64,000 nucleotides of DNA from Deltaproteobacteria bacterium (GTDB lineage Bacteria > Desulfobacterota > Desulfuromonadia > Geobacterales > Pseudopelobacteraceae): NCBI GenBank assembly GCA_016182975.1, contig JACPFJ010000026.1, positions 91,132 through 155,131 on the forward strand, given 5' to 3'. The translations under genes and the position numbers were made by a program. Within the stretch, counting starts at the first letter, position 1. Every line of letters begins with the position of its first letter. Positions 1-7,862 of this stretch are shown here, piece by piece. Under the pieces are notes generated by a model, which did not search any database, had not been told where the DNA came from, and was given only the letters and a program-made list of their open reading frames with translations.

Positions 1-1105
1 CACGGCGAAGCGTGTTTTCCAGTTCCCGTACGTTGCCGGGCCAGGTGTGGGCGAGGATCAGATCCATGGTCTCCTGGGGGACAACATCCATGCTTTTGCC
101 GATTTCATGGCGCATCTTTTCCAGCAGGAACTTGACCAGGATGATGATGTCGTCTTTACGTTCGCGAAGCGGGGGAAGATCGATGCTGACCACCTTCAGA
201 CGGTAGTAGAGGTCTTTTCGAAACCCGCCATTGGCCACCATGGTCGAGAGATTTCTGTTGGTGGCGGCAATGATGCGCACATCGGCCTTGAGCGTCTCAA
301 TTCCACCAACCCGTTCAAATTCCCTCTCTTGCAGAAAACGGAGCAGTTTTACCTGGATCTCCGGACTGATCTCGGAGATTTCGTCAAGAAACAGGGTTCC
401 TCCCTGGGCCAACTCGAATTTCCCCGGTTTGGTTCTATAGGCCCCGGTGAAGGCCCCCTTTTCATGCCCGAAGAGCTCGCTTTCGAGAATGGTGGGGGCG
501 AGGGCCGAGCAGGCCACGGCAATGAAGGGGCGATTTCGAAACTGGCTGTTGTAGTGCAGGGCCCGGGCGACCATCTCCTTGCCGGTGCCGCTCTCACCCT
601 GGATCAGTACGGTAGCCCCGGAGTCGGCAACGGCGCCGATGGTTTTATAGATGTCCTTCATGGCGCGTGAGCGGCCGACCATCACGTTCTGCTCGAAGGG
701 GGGATCGGATGAGTCGCAGAACACAACACCCCTTTGGGAAAGGGTGCCCATTTCGATGATCTTTTCTATGACCTCGTCGAGCTGGTCGAGATCGGCGGGT
801 TTGCCGAGGTGGTCGATCGCGCCGAGACGGATGGCCTCGATGGCCGTATGCATGTCGTCGTAGGCGGTAACCATGATAACCGGCAGGCCGGGACGCCTCT
901 CCTTGATGATCCTGAGCACTTCGAAGCCGTCGATTCCGGGCATGCGCAGGTCGAGGAGCATCAGGTCTACGTCTTGCCCAACGGCCTTTGCGACCGCTTC
1001 GTGACCGTCGGCAGCCGTGAGGACGGTATAGCCCGACTCGCTGAGGTGCAGCTCAAGCGTGCGGCGGATGGCATGGTCGTCATCTGCTATCAGGATGGTT
1101 TTCAT
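1..1105 (-). CDS. NtrC-family sigma-54 response regulator (3' end beyond window)
   Basis: This frame is read from the sequence; the ORF track omits it because it runs off the left edge. It starts at ATG 1105, overlapping the kinase stop as ATGA, so the pair is translationally coupled. The first ~120 residues are a receiver domain (acidic DDDH near the start, phospho-acceptor region LMLLDLRMPG, conserved TA and K positions). The AAA+ domain follows, with Walker A GESGTGKE and the sigma-54 contact loop GAFTGA. The C-terminal helix-turn-helix lies outside the window. It is a sigma-54 enhancer-binding protein activated by phosphorylation from the neighbouring kinase. Its targets cannot be seen here. 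Confidence 0.93.
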   Translation of the reverse strand, partial: MKTILIADDDHAIRRTLELHLSESGYTVLTAADGHEAVAKAVGQDVDLMLLDLRMPGIDGFEVLRIIKERRPGLPVIMVTAYDDMHTAIEAIRLGAIDHLGKPADLDQLDEVIEKIIEMGTLSQRGVVFCDSSDPPFEQNVMVGRSRAMKDIYKTIGAVADSGATVLIQGESGTGKEMVARALHYNSQFRNRPFIAVACSALAPTILESELFGHEKGAFTGAYRTKPGKFELAQGGTLFLDEISEISPEIQVKLLRFLQEREFERVGGIETLKADVRIIAATNRNLSTMVANGGFRKDLYYRLKVVSIDLPPLRERKDDIIILVKFLLEKMRHEIGKSMDVVPQETMDLILAHTWPGNVRELENTLRR

Positions 1106-2910
1106 TGTGGCATGACTCCTGTCTCGGAAGGCCCCTTGAGGGGAAGCGATACGGTGAATGTAGCGCCATGGCCCGGTTCGCTGTCGACGCTTACGGTTCC
1201 GCCGTGGCGCAGAACGATGGTTTGAAGGATCGAGAGCCCCAGCCCGCCGCCCGCGGCCTTGGTTGTGAAGAACGGGTCGAAGAGCTGTTCGAGCTTCTCA
1301 TGCGGGATGCCGTTGCCGGTGTCGCCGACCTGGATCACTGCCATGTCGTCCCTGACATCTGCCGAGACGGTAAGCCGACGCTCACCTGTTACCTCTTCCA
1401 TGGCCTCGGTGGCATTCAGGAGAAGATTCAGCAATACCTGGTGGATCTGCTCGGGGTCGCAAACAATTTCCAGAGGTGTCTCGATACGGATTTCGGCCCT
1501 GATCCGCTGGGCCTCGAAACGCTCGGACAGCAGCTTTGTCAGGCGCTGCGTCATTTCTCCCAGTTCGGCTCTACGCAGGCGCAGGGGCTGTGAACGGGCG
1601 AAATCCAGGACGTTCTTGAGAAGGCGGTTGAGGCGCTGGATCTCCCCCTCGACGATGGCGAAGTTTTCGCGCAGTATTCCGGCCGGTTCGATCTTTTTGC
1701 GGATCATCTGCATGTTCATCTGGATCGCCGAGAGAGGGTTGCGGATCTCGTGGGCCAGGCCCAGGGCCAGGTGCCCCACGGCGGCAACCTTCTTGGTCAC
1801 CAGCAGCTCCTCGAAGGTCGATTCAAGCCTGGTGCGGGCTTCACTCAGGTCGCGGGTATGGCGGCCGACCTGGGCCGAAAGCACCCGGTTCCAGTTGAAG
1901 AGGAGCCCGAGCAGAAGTGTTGCCACACCGAGCACCGCCACCAGGAGTGTGGTGGCAACAGCCTCCTGCCGCTGCAGAAAAGCGGACAGGAGCGCCTCAG
2001 CCTCCCGTTCGGGCGTGGTGACACCCAGTGTCCAGAGCCGGTCCTCGATGCGGATCGGGTGGTAGCTGACCAGTTTGCGCACCTGGCGGGCCGGATCGTC
2101 CGGGTCCTTGTAATCATACCAGCCGCTGCCCGCTTTTCCGTTTTCGAGGGAGATCATGAGTTTGAAGAGGTTGGGCCAGCGGGGCAGAAACGCCTCTTCA
2201 AAGCTCTGCCCTGCCAGCTGTCCGTTGGGATCGACCAGGACGGTCCGGTTGCTGGTGTCCACGAGCCATGCCCGGCCGTGCTTGCCGATGCGGATGGAGA
2301 GGATGTGCTTGCGCGCCATTTCGTCGAAGTTCAGCGTGCACATCACGACGCCGTGAAACTCTCCGCGTGGTCCATAGATCCCCTCGGCGACGATCAGGGC
2401 CTTGTCGCCGCGATGCTGCCCCCCCTCCATGCGCATGAACGGGGAGAGGTACATCTGTCCCGGCCGCCCCTTTTTCCGCGCCCACTGGAAGTAATCGCGC
2501 CAGGCGTAGTTGCGCCCGAGGGTGTAGGGATCGGCAGGCTCTATTGCCACGGCGGTGCCGCGGCTGTCAAAGACCACAAGCTCGATGACTGGTGTGTCGG
2601 CAAGGGAGCCGTAGATCTTTCTCAAGGTTCCGCGCACCTCCTCCGCCCGCAACTGGTTGACCTTCTTTCCTTCAAAGAGGCTTACGACCAGGTCGAGGTT
2701 GCGGTGAAAGGTGGCGAATGTCTCCGTGATGGTGTGTGAGGCCAACTCGGAGATGAAGTATTGCTGCCGGTTATATTGTTCGAAGAAGCGTTCCCTTGCT
2801 TCGGCGCGAACCGCGTTGGTCGTGTGCTTGAGCCAGAGGAGCGTACCAATGGTGACGCCGACAACGAGCAGCAGGGTGATTATGAACTTGAACTTGCGGA
2901 GAAGGGTCAT
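1102..2910 (-). CDS. Membrane sensor histidine kinase (Cache-type sensor, HisKA, HATPase)
   Basis: A 602-residue kinase. A membrane segment (~9-27) is followed by a ~290-residue periplasmic region resembling a double-Cache small-molecule sensor, a second membrane segment (~325-345), a short coiled coil, a HisKA box with HEIRNPLSAIQ carrying the phospho-accepting His, and a HATPase with NLLLNATEAME, GDTGNGIP and GGGLGLSI. It phosphorylates the coupled NtrC-type regulator. The ATG at 2910 has a GGGTG Shine-Dalgarno-like stretch. The ligand is unknown; the Cache-like fold suggests a small carboxylate or amino acid, which is inference. Confidence 0.93.
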   Translation of the reverse strand: MTLLRKFKFIITLLLVVGVTIGTLLWLKHTTNAVRAEARERFFEQYNRQQYFISELASHTITETFATFHRNLDLVVSLFEGKKVNQLRAEEVRGTLRKIYGSLADTPVIELVVFDSRGTAVAIEPADPYTLGRNYAWRDYFQWARKKGRPGQMYLSPFMRMEGGQHRGDKALIVAEGIYGPRGEFHGVVMCTLNFDEMARKHILSIRIGKHGRAWLVDTSNRTVLVDPNGQLAGQSFEEAFLPRWPNLFKLMISLENGKAGSGWYDYKDPDDPARQVRKLVSYHPIRIEDRLWTLGVTTPEREAEALLSAFLQRQEAVATTLLVAVLGVATLLLGLLFNWNRVLSAQVGRHTRDLSEARTRLESTFEELLVTKKVAAVGHLALGLAHEIRNPLSAIQMNMQMIRKKIEPAGILRENFAIVEGEIQRLNRLLKNVLDFARSQPLRLRRAELGEMTQRLTKLLSERFEAQRIRAEIRIETPLEIVCDPEQIHQVLLNLLLNATEAMEEVTGERRLTVSADVRDDMAVIQVGDTGNGIPHEKLEQLFDPFFTTKAAGGGLGLSILQTIVLRHGGTVSVDSEPGHGATFTVSLPLKGPSETGVMPQ

Positions 2911-2936
2911 TCACTCACCCTAATGTTTATCGAAGA

Positions 2937-3132
2937 TTTAACCTATATTCTGCAAACCTCACCACAGAGTCACTGAGGGCACAGAGAAAATCATTTTAGT
3001 TACAATACATTAGACATGTATCTTAAGTATTATGCCGTTCACCCTTTTGGTGATTAATCTATTTAAAAAAATCTCTGTGATTTCTCTGTGTTCTCTGTGA
3101 CTCTGTGGTTGAAGTGCCGTTTTCAGGTTTAA
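2937..3132. repeat. Dispersed inverted-repeat element, family A copy 1
   Basis: About 196 bp. The outer ends are TTTAACCTATATTCTGCA and TGCCGTTTTCAGGTTTAA, roughly inverted. Inside them is a second inverted repeat, ACCACAGAGTCAC...GTGACTCTGTGGT. Copies lie near 42.9 and 49.5 kb. It fills the gap between the divergent kinase and EamA genes and could carry their regulatory sequence. No ORF is inside. Confidence 0.85.
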
Positions 3133-3151
3133 TTATGCATGAGGTGGCCGA

Positions 3152-4036
3152 ATGACGATCCCCCAGACAGAGCGGAGCATATACCGGCAAATTGCGGCGC
3201 CGGGACTATTTGTCCTTTTGTGGAGCACCGGCTTCATTGGCGCCAAATTCGGCCTTCCCTACGCCGAGCCCCTCACGTTTCTGCTTTGGAGGTATGGCTT
3301 CGTCACGCTGTTGATGCTGGCGGTGGCCCTGCAGCAGCGTGCCCCCTGGCCTGCGACTCCGACTCGTGCGATCCACATAGCCGTGTCCGGCCTGTTGGTC
3401 AACGCCGTCTATATCGGCGGTGTGTTTTGTGCCATTTACCAGGGGTTGCCGGCCGGCATCGTATCGCTGATCGTCGGGTTGCAGCCGCTGTTTACGGCGG
3501 TAGTAGCTGGGCGGATCCTGGGCGAAAAGGTTTACGGCAGACAGTGGCTCGGGTTTGTGCTCGGCCTGGTGGGCGTGTTACTGGTTCTGGGCGACAAGAT
3601 CTCGTTTGCCGGCGGAAACCGGCATGGGGTGCTGCTTGCCCTGCTGGCCCTGGCAGGCATCACCGCCGGCACCCTGTATCAAAAACGATACTGTGCCTGG
3701 ATGGACCTGCGCAGCGGTGCGGTCATCCAGTTCGGCGCTTCGGCGTTGGCCATGGCGCTCCTGGCTCCCATGTTTGAAAGCATGCAGGTGCGCTGGAGCG
3801 GACAGTTTGTGTTCGCGATGGCCTGGCTGGTCCTTGTGCTGTCGCTCGGCGCCATCAGTCTGCTCAACGTTCTCATCCGTCGCGGAGAGGCGTCGCGGGT
3901 GGTGAGTCTGTTTTACCTGGTTCCGCCGGTTACGTCCCTCCTGGCCTTTCTCTTCTTTGGGGAACGTCTGGGAATAACCGCTCTGGCAGGGATGTTCGTG
4001 ACAGTCACCGGGGTGGCGCTGGCCATCAGGAGATAG
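3152..4036 (+). CDS. EamA/DMT-family transporter
   Basis: A 294-residue, very hydrophobic protein with about ten membrane segments in two similar halves, as in the drug/metabolite transporter superfamily (typical length ~290-300). The N-terminal half has LLWSTGFIGAKFGLPYAEP and the second half ends in a glycine-rich helix. The ATG follows GAGGTGG. It probably exports small organic metabolites or amino acids, and the substrate is unknown. Its 3' end overlaps the convergent amidohydrolase by 11 bp. It is a lone plus-strand gene among minus-strand catabolic genes. Confidence 0.88.
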   Translation: MTIPQTERSIYRQIAAPGLFVLLWSTGFIGAKFGLPYAEPLTFLLWRYGFVTLLMLAVALQQRAPWPATPTRAIHIAVSGLLVNAVYIGGVFCAIYQGLPAGIVSLIVGLQPLFTAVVAGRILGEKVYGRQWLGFVLGLVGVLLVLGDKISFAGGNRHGVLLALLALAGITAGTLYQKRYCAWMDLRSGAVIQFGASALAMALLAPMFESMQVRWSGQFVFAMAWLVLVLSLGAISLLNVLIRRGEASRVVSLFYLVPPVTSLLAFLFFGERLGITALAGMFVTVTGVALAIRR

Positions 4037-4892
4037 GGGTGGTCAGTTGCAGCAACCTGGCTGCATTGCCGCCAAGTATCTTCTCCACTCCATCCGCGGA
4101 TATCGGCAGTCGGCCGACAGCATCCATATTTTCTCTGATCGCAGGCATCCCCGGCCAGTCGCTGCCGAAGATCACCTTGTCCGTATTGCGCGCCAGTTCC
4201 GGAAAATACGTCATCAACTTGGCGGGCGGCAGGCCGGAGATCTCCATATAGACATTGGCGTGCAGCTTGGAGAGAAAAAAGGCCCGGTCATACCAGAACC
4301 CCCGCCCGGAATGGGCCATGACCAGATTCAACCGCGGAAAATCATTTGCCACATCGTCCAGATGCAGCGGATCGCCGTATTTGAGCCGGGCACCCTTGAA
4401 AACCGAGGAGCCGGTATGGATCAGGACGGGAATGCCCAGATCCTGGGCAGCCTGGTAAAGCGGGTAGATCCTCGGGTCATTCAGGTAGTAATGCTGGTAG
4501 GTGGGATAGAGCTTGACCCCTCGGAAACCCTCGTCTTCCACTTTTCGGCGCAGTTCGTCCCCCAGGCTCGTGAACAAGTGGGGATTCATGTCGCAGAAGG
4601 GGATCAGGCGCGGCCTGTTCCGGCAGAAATCGCGCACCTGCTCATTGGTGCAGATTCCGGTGGTAATATGGCTCAACTCCGCCAGGATGCAGGCGTAATC
4701 GACCCCTTCGGCCGTCAGGAGCTCCTCGAAGGCACCCGGGTCGTTATAGAACCTTACGTACTCATCATATCCGACCGGGTGCAATTGCCTTATCCACTCC
4801 GTCACCCATGGCTGATGATACGTGTAGAGCCCCAGGTGAACGTGAAAATCGATCCGCAACCCTCGGGATCTTTTATCTGCTGTTTGAGACAT
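4026..4892 (-). CDS. Metal-dependent amidohydrolase-2 family hydrolase/decarboxylase
   Basis: 288 residues from an internal ATG preceded by GGGG; the ORF-track start 30 codons upstream gives an unlikely leader and falls in the promoter. TIM-barrel amidohydrolase signatures are RIDFHVHLG (metal-binding HxH), LIHTGSS, MAHSGRGFWYD and FGSDWPG. The family includes decarboxylases such as ACMSD and gamma-resorcylate decarboxylase, and ring-cleavage hydrolases, so a role on an aromatic-acid intermediate is plausible but not shown. It has its own TTGACA promoter (see 4955) and lies downstream of the paaK-dctP1 operon. Confidence 0.85.
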   Translation of the reverse strand: MSQTADKRSRGLRIDFHVHLGLYTYHQPWVTEWIRQLHPVGYDEYVRFYNDPGAFEELLTAEGVDYACILAELSHITTGICTNEQVRDFCRNRPRLIPFCDMNPHLFTSLGDELRRKVEDEGFRGVKLYPTYQHYYLNDPRIYPLYQAAQDLGIPVLIHTGSSVFKGARLKYGDPLHLDDVANDFPRLNLVMAHSGRGFWYDRAFFLSKLHANVYMEISGLPPAKLMTYFPELARNTDKVIFGSDWPGMPAIRENMDAVGRLPISADGVEKILGGNAARLLQLTTPIS

Positions 4893-4954
4893 CGTTTCCC
4901 CTATCCTACGGCATGTTGAAGCCTTGCGACAGCAGGCGGGCATCAGAGTAATAA

Positions 4955-4982
4955 AGTACCGTTTTACCTCATTGACTGTCAA
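4955..4982 (-). promoter_or_regulatory. TTGACA / GGTA-N4-GGTACT promoter-operator, site 1
   Basis: On the minus strand TTGACA is followed after 8 bp by GGTA-N4-GGTACT, ~60 bp before the amidohydrolase ATG. The TACTTT part could be the -10 box at an 18-bp spacing. The same arrangement is found near 13.9, 20.6 and 37.5 kb. Confidence 0.6.
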
Positions 4983-5033
4983 GGAGTTATTGGTGCCCCT
5001 TTCTTCGCCGGAATTTCAACGGCCTAACGCCAA

Positions 5034-5065
5034 AAACCTCCGAGGTTTGGAAACCTCGGAGGTTT
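5034..5065. repeat. Tandem palindrome AAACCTCCGAGGTTT
   Basis: Two near-identical 15-bp palindromes, AAACCTCCGAGGTTT and AAACCTCGGAGGTTT, separated by GG and also complementary to each other. They can form one long hairpin. No T-run follows, so this looks like a REP-like repeat rather than a classical terminator. Confidence 0.8.
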
Positions 5066-5092
5066 GTCATATCAGCTTGAATGCAATTTGGG

Positions 5093-5266
5093 TTTAACCT
5101 TGAAAAAGCAGTTCATTAACGCAAAGACGCAAAGTTCGCAAAGAAACCAATCGGTTAATAGAAATCTGGTTGTCACCCCGCAGGTGAATGTGATTTCAGA
5201 ATTATCTTAGTGTTTTTCCTAGCGTTCTTTGCGTCTTTGCGTTTCAAATGCCGTTTTTGGGTTTAA
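5093..5266. repeat. Dispersed inverted-repeat element, family B copy 1
   Basis: About 174 bp with ends TTTAACCTTGAAAAAGCA and TGCCGTTTTTGGGTTTAA. The inner inverted repeat is AACGCAAAGACGCAAAG...CTTTGCGTCTTTGCGTT. The outer ends resemble those of family A although the core differs. The right end overlaps the stop codon of dctP1. Apart from this element and the palindrome at 5034, nothing was recognised in 4983-5262. Confidence 0.82.
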
Positions 5267-6303
5267 TCGTTGTATTTTTTCAAAAAGGCCTTGGCATCAT
5301 TCAAGAGCGCCTTGCCGTTGCCCCCCTTGGCGGCGACCTCCTTGATCCATTCGTCATCGACACCCTCGGTCGCCTTTACCCAACGCTTGTATTCGGCATC
5401 GCTCAGGACATTGATGTTGTTGCGACGATCAACGGCTATCTTGCGTGATACCAGCGCACCGTCGTCCCATATCTTCCCCACCCACCTGGATGTCTCGATG
5501 CCGCTGTTCTGGTCGATGACCTTCTTCAACTCGGGCGGCAGGCCGTTGTATTTGGCCTGATTCATGGCAAACGCGAAGATCGCGTTGGAATGCTTGGCAT
5601 GGTGCGGAGCAACCTCGTTGTGGCTCTTGCAGATTTCCTGCAGCTTGAAAGACGTTGTTACCTCCCAGGGGAGGCTGGCGCCGTCCACCACCCCTTTGGC
5701 AATCGATTCGGGCACCGCCGGAGCCGGCATCTGCACCGGCACCGCACCGAGCGCAGCCAGGGTCTTGGAGCCGATACGGGTCGGGGCGCGAACCTTCAGG
5801 CCCTTGAGGTCCTCCAGGGTCTTGACCGGCTTGCTGCCGAAGTGCATCTGTGAACCGTCATGCACATGGGTAAAGATCAATTTGGTGCCTTTGAACTCGT
5901 CCATGGCATTCTTGTGGATGTAGTCCCATATGGCCATGCTCCCTTTTTCCGCACTCCTGACTATGAACGGCAGTTCGAAGACCTCGGACTTGGTGAAACG
6001 TCCCGCCTGATAGGTCGGTACCGTCCAGACGATATCGGCCACCCCGTCACGCACCTGGTCGAAGAGTTGCGCCGGGGAACCGCCCAGTTGCATGGAGGGG
6101 TAGAGTTGGCACTTGAGTCTGCCACCCGACTCCTTGTTGATCTTGTCACACCATGGTATGAGGTTTTTCTGATGAAAAGTCGAACTGGCCGGCAGGAAAT
6201 GGGCGACCTTGAGGGTCACAACGTCCGGTGCGGCACAGGCAATCCCGGTTCCGAACGCGATGGCGGCTACGGCAGACATCAGGCATGCTTTCAACAGCTT
6301 CAT
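5263..6303 (-). CDS. dctP: TRAP transporter solute-binding protein DctP1
   Basis: 346 residues with a cleavable signal peptide (cut probably after ACA at ~25) and a mature start near APDVVTLKVAHFLP. DctP-family features include VRDGVADIVWT, the conserved carboxylate-binding Arg in LKVRAPTR, and PAVPESIAKGVVDG. It binds an organic acid in the periplasm. The pocket-region signature SQMHFG...VAPHHAKHSNAI matches DctP3 rather than DctP2/4. The RBS is GAGGAGGAGTAAC-ATG. It is the last gene of the paaK operon and has no permease genes beside it. The stop codon lies in repeat B1. Confidence 0.95.
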   Translation of the reverse strand: MKLLKACLMSAVAAIAFGTGIACAAPDVVTLKVAHFLPASSTFHQKNLIPWCDKINKESGGRLKCQLYPSMQLGGSPAQLFDQVRDGVADIVWTVPTYQAGRFTKSEVFELPFIVRSAEKGSMAIWDYIHKNAMDEFKGTKLIFTHVHDGSQMHFGSKPVKTLEDLKGLKVRAPTRIGSKTLAALGAVPVQMPAPAVPESIAKGVVDGASLPWEVTTSFKLQEICKSHNEVAPHHAKHSNAIFAFAMNQAKYNGLPPELKKVIDQNSGIETSRWVGKIWDDGALVSRKIAVDRRNNINVLSDAEYKRWVKATEGVDDEWIKEVAAKGGNGKALLNDAKAFLKKYND

Positions 6304-6357
6304 GTTACTCCTCCTCTTTCTGTGTGGTTGGGGTTGGATAAATTGTTGCCACTTGGA

Positions 6358-7302
6358 TCATTTGGGCTCCAGGGCCTTGACCAGTCCCCGGATCATGGTG
6401 TTGTAGGGCGTGGGCACGCCGGCCTGCAGGCCGTATTCAACGACCTTGCCGTTGATGTAATCGATTTCGGTGCGCCGCCCGGCCTCGATGTCCTGCAACA
6501 TGGAGGGCTTGTGGTTGCCGGCGCCCTTTATGTAGTTGATGCAGTAGGGGTAAAAATCGGAACCGAGGGCAAATTCATTGGCCCTGGCCACGGCGACCCC
6601 CTCTTTGATGAGGGCATCCACCAGGTTGAAGAGGATCGGGTCGAGGATGAGCTCGACCATGGTCCTGCCCGTTACGGCGCAGAGCGGATTCATGCTTGAA
6701 TTCATGAGGGTCTTGCGCCAGACCATGTTGGTGATCTGATCGGTATGACTGGTGTCCAGCCCGCACGCGGTCAAGACGTTGCATATGCCGATTGAGGCGT
6801 CCCGTGACTGCGGATCAAGCTCCTGGAGATAGTGGGGACGATGGTGGAAGGCGATCCGGAAGTGAGCCGGGCCCAGCGGGACGCAGCCAAAATTGACGAC
6901 GGCCCGCATGACGGACTTGGCGCCTAAGTGTTCCGCCAGGACTTGTTCGGTATCTATGCCGTTCTGCCAGCTGATGACATAGCGCCCCTCGGCAACAAAA
7001 CCCTCCAGCGCGGAGGCGATCAACGGCAGTGCCGTGGCCTTGACCGTGACAAAAATCACATCCGGCGGATCGTCGAGCAGTTCGTCGACATGGGTGGTGA
7101 TCCTGGCCACCCTGGCCTGGAGGGTATCGGTACCCTCGATGATTATGCCCGGGTCGAGCGCCGGCTCGATGAGCGACGGGATAACGTCGCAAAGGGTAAC
7201 TTCATAGCCGCCCCTGGAGAGGAAGGCGGCGACTATCCCCCCCACGGGCCCGGCGCCGATGACCGCGAATCTCTTTGGCTTGTAGTTACTTTCTTCCTTC
7301 AT
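6358..7302 (-). CDS. Ketopantoate reductase (ApbA/PanE)-family dehydrogenase
   Basis: 314 residues from ATG 7302, which follows AAGGAG; the ORF-track start upstream lies inside the ACT gene and is rejected. The N-terminal Rossmann motif is FAVIGAGPVGGIVAAFL. The middle has the family segment NGIDTEQVLAEHLGAKSVMR and a C-terminal ApbA_C helical domain containing MVWRKTLMNSSMNPL. Family members reduce 2-dehydropantoate or other 2-oxo acids with NADPH. Its place between an ACT protein and a TRAP binding protein in an acyl-CoA ligase operon argues for a catabolic hydroxyacid/oxoacid role rather than pantothenate synthesis; that is inference. Confidence 0.88.
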   Translation of the reverse strand: MKEESNYKPKRFAVIGAGPVGGIVAAFLSRGGYEVTLCDVIPSLIEPALDPGIIIEGTDTLQARVARITTHVDELLDDPPDVIFVTVKATALPLIASALEGFVAEGRYVISWQNGIDTEQVLAEHLGAKSVMRAVVNFGCVPLGPAHFRIAFHHRPHYLQELDPQSRDASIGICNVLTACGLDTSHTDQITNMVWRKTLMNSSMNPLCAVTGRTMVELILDPILFNLVDALIKEGVAVARANEFALGSDFYPYCINYIKGAGNHKPSMLQDIEAGRRTEIDYINGKVVEYGLQAGVPTPYNTMIRGLVKALEPK

Positions 7303-7342
7303 ATCGTGGGCTCCTTGAAATACGAAAGCAACGTGCCGACCC

Positions 7343-7792
7343 TTACGGATTTTCGAGAATTCCGAAGGATTCGGCATCGAGGATCTTTACGTTGTTGCCT
7401 TGCAGAATCTCGATTGCCAGGTCGTTGTCGCTGAAGCGGAAGACCATTACCGCCTTCCCGGTCGATGTTCCGGTTCCGGCCAGGGCATACATGTATTCGA
7501 CGTTCACCTTGGTTTCCAGAAACAGCTTGAGTACCCCGTCGGCCAGGCTGCCGGGGGTATCTTCGATCTCAACGGCAACTACATCGTCAACGCGCGCCGG
7601 AAGCTGCTTTTCCATAAACACCCTGCGTGCCTTGACGACGTCTGACACGAGAATGCGCAGGACGCCGAAACCGAATGTGTCGCAAATGCAGAGCGACCTC
7701 ATGTTCAGACCGGCCTCGCCGAGGGCGTGCGTGGCCTCGTAGAGGCGGCCGGGTGCGTTTTCCAGAAAAACGGACAACTGTTTTAATTTCAT
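7343..7792 (-). CDS. Tandem ACT-domain protein
   Basis: 149 residues. Two ACT-like repeats are visible: residues 1-~68 (LKQLSVFLENAPGRLYEATHAL) and ~75-145 (VAVEIEDTPGSLADGVLKL). The RBS is GGGAGGCTCGC-ATG. ACT domains bind small ligands, usually amino acids. Stand-alone double-ACT proteins are often encoded next to phenylacetate-CoA ligase homologues, as here, where they may sense the ligase substrate or product. The function remains a guess. Confidence 0.88.
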   Translation of the reverse strand: MKLKQLSVFLENAPGRLYEATHALGEAGLNMRSLCICDTFGFGVLRILVSDVVKARRVFMEKQLPARVDDVVAVEIEDTPGSLADGVLKLFLETKVNVEYMYALAGTGTSTGKAVMVFRFSDNDLAIEILQGNNVKILDAESFGILENP

Positions 7793-7814
7793 GCGAGCCT
7801 CCCTTGAGAATTTT

Positions 7815-7858
7815 CTGAATCCGTGACGCCTCCGCGCGTTCCGGCGTCACGGATTCAG
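7815..7858. repeat. Inverted-repeat hairpin CTGAATCCGTGACGCC (family C copy 1)
   Basis: A perfect 16-bp inverted repeat, CTGAATCCGTGACGCC / GGCGTCACGGATTCAG, with a 12-bp loop. It sits between the ligase stop and the ACT gene. The same ends bound a 173-bp element at 28396. It could be an intercistronic hairpin modulating expression; no T-run is present. Confidence 0.85.
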
Positions 7859-7862
7859 GAAT

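Noticed and set aside
47-670. 207-aa plus-strand ORF at the left edge
   Set aside because: Antisense to the NtrC-type regulator, whose Walker A and GAFTGA motifs are on the minus strand.
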